Of a stretch of DNA of 11,603 nucleotides, positions 7,189 through 11,603 are shown piece after piece. Position numbers and translations under genes: made by a program. Numbering within the stretch: the first letter of the stretch is position 1; each line of letters begins with the position of its first letter. Source of the DNA: Deltaproteobacteria bacterium (GTDB taxonomy: Bacteria; Desulfobacterota; Syntrophia; Syntrophales; UBA5619); NCBI GenBank assembly GCA_026388365.1, contig JAPLJW010000111.1, forward strand, positions 1 to 11,603, in the 5' to 3' direction. The notes beneath the pieces are model-generated. The model did not search any database. It had not been told where the DNA came from and saw only the letters and a program-made list of their open reading frames with translations.

Positions 7189-8502
7189 ATGGACAAGAAT
7201 ATTTCCTACGACTTCAGCATTCAGAACCTGGGGGAATGCATGATCGCCTCTCCCGTCAATGTCAGTTATTTCACGCCGGATAGCAAAAGGCTCCTCTTCA
7301 ATATCTACCTCCACCAGTACGACCGTCTCCGGGATCCAAACGGGCTTCCCCTTTCCGTGGAGGTGGCTGGACCGCGGGAGAAGATCTTCTTCGATCCCTC
7401 CAAGACCAAGGCCGCCATCGTCACCTGCGGAGGCCTCTGCCCCGGGATCAACGATGTGGTTCGGTCGCTCGTGATGGAACTCTATCACCGATACGGTGTA
7501 CGGAATACCATGGGCATCCGGTACGGTTTTCAGGGCCTGATCCCGAAATTTCATCATCCCGTCATGGAGTTGACGCCGGATGTGGTCAAGGACATCCATA
7601 CTGTCGGCGGGTCGATCCTTTCCTCGTCCCGGGGGCGTCAGGACATCGGCGAGATGACGGATGCCCTCAAACGAATGAACGTGGATCTCCTGTTTTGTGT
7701 TGGGGGAGACGGAACGATGAGAGCAACCGAATGCATCACCGAAGAGATCACGCGCCGGGGTCTCAATCTTGGGGTGATCGGCATCCCCAAGACCATCGAT
7801 AACGACCTCAACCTGATTCAGAAAACCTTCGGCTTTGATACGGCCATTTCCGAATCGGTCAAGGCGATCCAATGCGCCCATGTCGAGGCTAAGGGCGCCC
7901 CCAACGGGATCGGTCTGGTCAAGATCATGGGACGCCAGTCGGGGCATATTGCCGCCGGCGCCGCCCTGGCGCAGACCGATGTCAATTTCGTCCTGATCCC
8001 GGAGGTGCCTTTTGACCTGGAAGGGGAGAATGGTTTTCTGAAGGCCGTCGAGAGGCGTCTGCGGGAGCGTTCACACTGCGTGATCCTGGTTGCCGAGGGC
8101 GCCGGTCAGGAGCACATCCGGCGGGAGGGTCGGCCTATGGAAACGGATGCTTCCGGGAATCCTCGTCTACTCGATATCGGGATCTTTTTAAAGACGACCA
8201 TCGAGGATTACTTCAGAAATAACGGCATGGAGATCAACCTGAAGTACATCGATCCGAGTTATATGATCAGAAGTGTTCCGGCCAACGCCAGTGACAGTAT
8301 GTACTGCGGCGCCCTTGGACAGTATGCGGTTCACGCCGGCATGGCCGGAAAAACAGGGATGCTCGTCGGCCTCATGAAGGACGAATATGTGCATATCCCG
8401 CTGAGGATCATCCGTTCGGGCACCCGGGTCGATCCGGGAGGAAACGTCTGGATGAGGGTACTCGAGGCCACGGGTCAACCTCCTTTGATGAAAAGCAATT
8501 AA
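7189..8502 (+). CDS. 6-phosphofructokinase, ATP-type signature, plant/group II-like
   Basis: This enzyme phosphorylates fructose 6-phosphate to fructose 1,6-bisphosphate in glycolysis. The 437-residue product has GGLCPGIN at 81-88, GGDGT at 172-176, PKTIDND at 200-206 (with the catalytic aspartate) and [17 protein letters not shown]. Glycine at the fourth position of GGDGT favours ATP as donor; PPi-dependent enzymes have GGDD there. The lysine in PKTIDND differs from PGTIDND of E. coli PfkA and occurs in PPi enzymes and plant ATP-PFKs. The combination, and a roughly 75-residue N-terminal extension before GGLCPG, fit the plant-like group; the donor is an inference. The start ATG 7189 lies 4 bp after the FAD gene stop, with AGGG upstream; an in-frame ATG at 7126 would overlap that gene and is unlikely. 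The stop codon sits in a hairpin (8493-8511). Confidence 0.93.
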   Translation: MDKNISYDFSIQNLGECMIASPVNVSYFTPDSKRLLFNIYLHQYDRLRDPNGLPLSVEVAGPREKIFFDPSKTKAAIVTCGGLCPGINDVVRSLVMELYHRYGVRNTMGIRYGFQGLIPKFHHPVMELTPDVVKDIHTVGGSILSSSRGRQDIGEMTDALKRMNVDLLFCVGGDGTMRATECITEEITRRGLNLGVIGIPKTIDNDLNLIQKTFGFDTAISESVKAIQCAHVEAKGAPNGIGLVKIMGRQSGHIAAGAALAQTDVNFVLIPEVPFDLEGENGFLKAVERRLRERSHCVILVAEGAGQEHIRREGRPMETDASGNPRLLDIGIFLKTTIEDYFRNNGMEINLKYIDPSYMIRSVPANASDSMYCGALGQYAVHAGMAGKTGMLVGLMKDEYVHIPLRIIRSGTRVDPGGNVWMRVLEATGQPPLMKSN

Positions 8503-8511
8503 AAATTGCTT
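8493..8511 (+). repeat. Perfect 8-bp hairpin enclosing the pfk stop codon
   Basis: AAGCAATT (8493-8500) and AATTGCTT (8504-8511) pair around a 3-nt AAA loop, and the TAA stop (8500-8502) falls at the stem top and loop. No T-run follows, so it is a poor intrinsic terminator. It may protect or process the message between pfk and rpmB. Confidence 0.5.
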
Positions 8512-8517
8512 GCATTC

Positions 8518-8545
8518 CTGCCGGATTTGGTTTAGAACCCGGCAG
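8518..8545 (+). repeat. Inverted repeat CTGCCGG / CCGGCAG in the rpmB leader
   Basis: The 7-bp arms (8518-8524 and 8539-8545) enclose a 14-nt loop and end 22 bp before the rpmB ATG, just upstream of its ribosome binding site. It could affect rpmB translation or the pfk-rpmB transcript, but the loop is large and there is no direct evidence. Confidence 0.4.
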
Positions 8546-8567
8546 CATTTCAGAGAGGAGTTTCGAT

Positions 8568-8765
8568 ATGTCGAGAATCTGTGAGATATGTGGCAAGAAA
8601 CCGATGAAGGGTCACAAGGTCAGTCATGCAAATAACAAGAACACGAAGACTTGGTACCCCAACCTTCAGAAGATCCGCTGCATCGACGGCAAGTCGGGAG
8701 AGGTCAGGCGCGTGAAGGCTTGTACCCGTTGCATCCGTTCGGGTTTTCTCAAAAAGGCCGTCTGA
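8568..8765 (+). CDS. rpmB: 50S ribosomal protein L28 (zinc-binding form)
   Basis: L28 is a small structural protein of the large ribosomal subunit. The 65-residue sequence has the typical start [21 protein letters not shown] and the [13 protein letters not shown] core. Two CxxC pairs, C5/C8 and C52/C55, form a likely zinc site, so this is the C+ paralogue, whose zinc-free counterpart in some bacteria is induced under zinc limitation. GAGAGGAG lies 7 nt before the ATG, a strong ribosome binding site. It is the last gene of the run that starts at purM, 65 bp after pfk, and is followed by a strong terminator 25 bp downstream. Whether it has its own promoter in the short pfk gap is unclear. Confidence 0.98.
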   Translation: MSRICEICGKKPMKGHKVSHANNKNTKTWYPNLQKIRCIDGKSGEVRRVKACTRCIRSGFLKKAV

Positions 8766-8790
8766 GGCGGGATGATCTTGAAACCATTGC

Positions 8791-8833
8791 GGGCCGGGGC
8801 GGCTTGATCAGGCTGCCCCGGCCCTTGTCATTT
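8791..8833 (+). terminator. Rho-independent terminator after rpmB
   Basis: A 13-bp stem (8791-8803 with 8812-8824, one G-U pair, very GC-rich) closes an 8-nt loop TTGATCAG and is followed by TTGTCATTT. The T tail is imperfect, but the stem is strong and the position, 25 bp after the rpmB stop, is right. Confidence 0.85.
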
Positions 8834-8913
8834 GATCTCACCGCGGGACCGCGTTCCGGATTGCCGGTTTCTTCAAATCCGAAAGTTTGATCTGGAAGGT
8901 TACGTACTTCTTC

Positions 8914-8941
8914 TTGACAACCGATTTCACCTTGATATGAT
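8914..8941 (+). promoter_or_regulatory. Sigma-70 promoter for recJ
   Basis: Consensus TTGACA (8914-8919), a 16-nt spacer and TATGAT (8936-8941, 5 of 6) lie 51 bp before the recJ start and downstream of the rpmB terminator. A second perfect TATAAT at 8969-8974 has no good -35 and is a weaker alternative. The recJ ribosome binding site is AGGTGA at 8978-8983. Confidence 0.65.
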
Positions 8942-8992
8942 CCCGGTCGGAGCTGTGTAAATGCCGGGTATAATGAAAGGTGATCGGGAGAA

Positions 8993-10735
8993 ATGACTGC
9001 AGCAAGAACCCTTCCCACGACCCGCTGGCGCTTGCGGGAGGGAAACCAGGATGTTCAGGAGCTGCTGGTCCGGGAGCTGGGACTCAGTCCGCTCATCTCC
9101 CGGATTCTCGAGAGCCGCGACATCGGCGATCCGGATCAAGCCCGCCGCTATCTCTCCCCTTCCCTGCGGGATCTTCACAATCCTTTCCTGATGCAGGATA
9201 TGGGAAAGGCGGTCGACCGGCTCATCCGCGCTATCCACCGTAACGAAAAAGTGGTCGTTTACGGCGATTACGATGCCGACGGGATCACCTCGGTCGTTGT
9301 TCTGCTGCAGTTCCTCAGGCAGATCCAGCCGGGAGCGACCTACTACATTCCCGACCGGATCACGGAGGGTTACGGTCTAAGCCGGGACGCGGTTGATCGT
9401 TTCCGATCCGAGGGGATCAGTCTGATCATCACCGTAGATTGCGGCATATCGGATTATGAACCGATCGCCCATGCACGGCAACTGGGTATGGACACGATCA
9501 TCCTGGATCATCACGAAATTTCCGGTCCCCTTCCCGAGGCGGCGGCGGCCGTCAATCCGAACCGCAGGGATTGCCTTTTTCCATTCAAGCATCTGGCTGC
9601 CGTAGGCATCGTCTTTAACTTTCTGATCGCCCTTCGCGGCGCCCTCCGCAGGGAGGGATTCTGGAAGAACGACGCCTATCCCAACCTGAAAGAATATCTC
9701 GACCTTGTCGCACTGGGAACCATCGGCGACATCGCGCCCCTTGTAGATGAAAACCGGATATTCGTCAAAATCGGTCTCGATCTGATGACAGAGGAGAGAC
9801 GGATAGGTTTGCGTGCCTTGAAGCTGGTCTCCGGGATCGAACATCAGGTGGTCGATTCGGACAAGGCCTCTTTTGCGCTGATTCCGAGAATCAACGCAGC
9901 GGGACGAATCGACTTGGCAACCAAGGCCGTCGAGCTTCTGCTGTCCGAAAATCAGGATCAAGCCGAAGAACTTGCCAGGAAGCTGGATGTCTTTAACCGG
10001 AAACGCCAGATCATGGAAAAGGTGATCTTCAGTGAGCTTCTGGATAAGGTGGGAGACCCATTCGAGGCCGGAGAAATCGGGCCGCTGGTTTTTGCCTCGC
10101 CGAGTTGGCATCCGGGCGTCATCGGTATCGTGGCCTCGAAGCTCGTCGAGCGTTTCGGAAGACCGGCCATCCTGATCAGCCTGAAGGACGGGATCGGCAA
10201 GGGATCCGGGCGAAGCATCGCCGGTTTCAATATTTACGAAGGATTGAAACGCTGTGAATCGCTTCTCATCTCCTACGGCGGACATCGATACTCCGCAGGC
10301 ATTTCGATCCGGGAAGAGAACATCGCTTCCTTTTCCGTTCGGCTCCGGGATATTCTACGCGAGAATGATCCCGCAATCGATTTCACGGCCTGTACGATGA
10401 TCGATGCCCAGTGCAGCCTGACGGACATCACCCATGAATTCCTATCACAGATCGAACAACTGGCTCCATTCGGAAGCCGGAACCCTGAGCCGATCCTCTG
10501 CGTCAGGAATGTCAGCATGGCCTCCCCCTCCATCGTCGGGAACAACCATCTCAAGATGCGGATCAATGGGGATGGGGTCTCCCGGAATTCCATTTGGTTC
10601 AGCAAAGGACAGTTCCTGCAGGATCTTTCCGCAGTGATGCTGGATATCGTATTCACCCCGCAGATGAATACCTGGAACGGTTCTTCGGATATTCAGCTCA
10701 AAATGAAGGATATCGCGGTGCAGCCAAATTTGTGA
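8993..10735 (+). CDS. recJ: Single-stranded-DNA-specific exonuclease RecJ
   Basis: RecJ degrades single-stranded DNA 5' to 3' in RecF-pathway recombination and mismatch and base-excision repair, and needs Mn2+ or Mg2+. At 580 residues it has the usual length. DHH-family motifs are in order: VVYGDYDADGITS (88-100), TVDCGI (147-152), DHH (172-174) and GTIGDIAPLVDENR (242-255). The DHHA1 domain follows with SWHPGVIGIVASKL from 371, GKGSGRS at 402-408 and the GGH motif at 429-431, then the C-terminal OB part with LAPFGSRNPEP at 490-500. All metal-binding motifs look intact. ATG 8993 has AGGTGA 9 nt upstream. It is separated from rpmB by a terminator and has its own promoter, so it is an independent transcription unit. 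Confidence 0.98.
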   Translation: MTAARTLPTTRWRLREGNQDVQELLVRELGLSPLISRILESRDIGDPDQARRYLSPSLRDLHNPFLMQDMGKAVDRLIRAIHRNEKVVVYGDYDADGITSVVVLLQFLRQIQPGATYYIPDRITEGYGLSRDAVDRFRSEGISLIITVDCGISDYEPIAHARQLGMDTIILDHHEISGPLPEAAAAVNPNRRDCLFPFKHLAAVGIVFNFLIALRGALRREGFWKNDAYPNLKEYLDLVALGTIGDIAPLVDENRIFVKIGLDLMTEERRIGLRALKLVSGIEHQVVDSDKASFALIPRINAAGRIDLATKAVELLLSENQDQAEELARKLDVFNRKRQIMEKVIFSELLDKVGDPFEAGEIGPLVFASPSWHPGVIGIVASKLVERFGRPAILISLKDGIGKGSGRSIAGFNIYEGLKRCESLLISYGGHRYSAGISIREENIASFSVRLRDILRENDPAIDFTACTMIDAQCSLTDITHEFLSQIEQLAPFGSRNPEPILCVRNVSMASPSIVGNNHLKMRINGDGVSRNSIWFSKGQFLQDLSAVMLDIVFTPQMNTWNGSSDIQLKMKDIAVQPNL

Positions 10736-10758
10736 CCCCCTGTGGTCTATGGTATCAT
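10730..10758 (+). promoter_or_regulatory. Possible promoter for the cysteine-rich gene
   Basis: TTGTGA (10730-10735, 4 of 6, overlapping the recJ stop) is spaced 17 nt from TATCAT (10753-10758, 5 of 6), 89 bp before the downstream start. Its placement and spacing are good but the -35 is weak. Confidence 0.4.
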
Positions 10759-10847
10759 CCAGCCGATGAAATCGATGGGCTGAGGAGACTCGATGCGGAA
10801 GAGCGAATCCGGAGCCGATCGGTAAAAAACACGTATGAGGTATGAAT

Positions 10848-11315
10848 ATGCGGCAATTCGATAAAAAGGGAATGATCCTCATTCCAAACCCCGTTCCGAA
10901 GGCGGTCGGCAAGGTGGAGGTTCTGATCGTCCGTGAACTTTTCTGCCCGGCCGGACACAGCCTGATCAGCGAACGCGCCGTGTTCAACGGCTATCCGGGA
11001 ATCCTCCTCGGGGTCGGATTGAATGAAAGCAAAGGCCTTGTGGCCCTCAGCCCCATCTGCGGAGATAAAACCAGGATTTCGCTCGATATCGATCTGCCCG
11101 CGGAGCGCATCGTGAACCTCTTCTGTTCGACCTGCGGGATTGATCTGCCCCGCTATGCGACCTGCGGCTGCGGGGCCGATCTCACGGCGCTTTTTCTGAC
11201 CCTCAGCGCCAGTTTCAATGATTGCATCGGCGTCTGCAATCGGATCGGCTGCATCAACGCCCGTTTCGTCACCAACGGGGAACTCATCTCTGAGACAATG
11301 CTCGAAACACTCTGA
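10848..11315 (+). CDS. Small cysteine-rich protein of unknown function
   Basis: I do not recognise this 155-residue protein. It has nine cysteines (33, 71, 93, 96, 106, 108, 126, 130, 135) and a CPAGH near the front. The CSTC (93-96) and CGC (106-108) groups, about 10 residues apart, look like a zinc-ribbon-type metal site, and a second cluster DCIGVCNRIGC follows. There is no signal peptide or membrane helix, so it is likely cytoplasmic. The frame also opens at ATG 10842, but GAGG at 10837-10840 lies too close to that codon and 7 nt before ATG 10848, which I chose. It begins 112 bp after recJ with a possible promoter at the recJ stop. A metal-binding or iron-sulfur role is inference from cysteines alone. 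A MITE-like element starts 8 bp after its stop. Confidence 0.8.
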   Translation: MRQFDKKGMILIPNPVPKAVGKVEVLIVRELFCPAGHSLISERAVFNGYPGILLGVGLNESKGLVALSPICGDKTRISLDIDLPAERIVNLFCSTCGIDLPRYATCGCGADLTALFLTLSASFNDCIGVCNRIGCINARFVTNGELISETMLETL

Positions 11316-11323
11316 TCCTTTAG

Positions 11324-11447
11324 CAGGCGGTTCAAAAATGCGCAGATGCAAGGCTTTCGAAATCCTAAACCGCGAGGCGTACGATGAGGTACGTTGAGCG
11401 GCGACGGATAAGAGAAACGCCGCAGATGGGCGTTTTTCAACAGCCTG
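11324..11447. mobile_element. 124-bp MITE-like element with TTAG flanking repeats
   Basis: The left end reads CAGGCGGTTCAAAAATGCGC and the right end, reverse-complemented, CAGGCTGTTGAAAAACGCCC: 16 of 20 bases agree. The copy is flanked on both sides by TTAG (11320-11323 and 11448-11451), as expected for a 4-bp target duplication. Inside are a nested hairpin at 11370-11401 (CCGC/GCGG outside, CGTAC/GTACG inside) and two direct copies of CGCAGATG (11341-11348 and 11421-11428). It encodes no transposase. From memory, repeats with CAGGCTGTTGAAAAA ends are scattered through intergenic regions of deltaproteobacterial genomes. It sits between two convergent genes. Confidence 0.7.
11415..11437 (+). 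terminator. Intrinsic terminator in the right arm of the element
   Basis: AAACGCC (11415-11421) and GGCGTTT (11429-11435) form a perfect 7-bp stem with loop GCAGATG, followed by more T (TTTTT in total). It would stop plus-strand transcription coming from the cysteine-rich gene, so the element probably provides that gene's terminator. Confidence 0.55.
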
Positions 11448-11603
11448 TTAGCGGAGGGTCAGGGCGTACGACTTGATGCGTAGGATGGGGTTGTAGGACT
11501 GCTTGGATTCCGCCAGATTGGGGATGTTCATGTCACTCTCCTTGTTGACATAAAGGAATCCGCTGAAGAGCCTTCTGGCGCATTCATTGTCGAGGAACTG
11601 ATA
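11448..11603 (-). CDS. C-terminal end of an unidentified protein (5' part outside window)
   Basis: The minus frame is open from the window edge for 51 codons and ends at TAA 11448-11450. It reads as normal protein sequence (FLDNECARRLFSGFLYVN, then NIPNLAESKQSYNPILR, ending SYALTLR) with codon use like the neighbours. I do not recognise the family; 51 residues are too few. It is convergent with the cysteine-rich gene. Its stop codon lies inside the TTAG that flanks the MITE-like element, so the insertion landed exactly at the gene's end. Confidence 0.65.
   Translation of the reverse strand, partial: YQFLDNECARRLFSGFLYVNKESDMNIPNLAESKQSYNPILRIKSYALTLR

Noticed and set aside
7138..7947. 269-codon minus-strand frame
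   Set aside because: Antisense shadow of the phosphofructokinase gene.
9377..10285. 302-codon minus-strand frame
   Set aside because: Antisense shadow of recJ, whose DHH motifs are intact on the plus strand.
10736..10841. Possible recJ terminator around CAGCC...GGCTG
   Set aside because: The stem is only 5 bp, the interior pairs poorly, and no T-run follows.

Overview
The window looks like ordinary chromosome from an anaerobic deltaproteobacterium (Thermodesulfobacteriota), perhaps of the Syntrophus/Syntrophales type. The reasons are moderately high GC, a RecG with a long N-terminal extension, a FAD protein of a kind I associate with this group, and an intergenic repeat with CAGGCTGTTGAAAAA-type ends. 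The taxon is inferred from style, not from a marker gene.

Layout. Positions 1-2287 (minus) hold most of recG; its last residues lie outside the window. Just upstream of recG and on the same strand is an accessory scar: a complete class II Fic protein gene (2442-3614), followed 18 bp later by a 34-codon remnant of a large adenine-specific DNA methyltransferase (2319-2423). The remnant keeps a recognisable N-terminus and then stops. An AT-rich, gene-free intergenic region (3615-3983) separates this divergently from a plus-strand housekeeping run: purM, purN, a FAD-dependent oxidoreductase, a plant-type 6-phosphofructokinase and rpmB. The run is closed by a strong hairpin terminator at 8791-8833. 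recJ (8993-10735) then starts from its own near-consensus promoter. It is followed by a small cysteine-rich protein of unknown function (10848-11315). A 124-bp MITE-like element (11324-11447) lies between that gene and the C-terminal end of an unidentified minus-strand gene that leaves the window.

How the genes work together. purM and purN supply steps 5 and 3 of de novo purine synthesis, and the phosphofructokinase belongs to central carbon metabolism. rpmB is a ribosomal gene, and recG and recJ are DNA repair and recombination genes on either side. No single pathway joins them. Short gaps suggest co-transcription of purM through pfk and perhaps rpmB.

The least ordinary parts are the fic/methyltransferase scar, the MITE-like element whose flanking duplication contains a gene's stop codon, and the cysteine-rich orphan. 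I see no complete new defence or mobile system, no tRNA or rRNA, and no CRISPR array.
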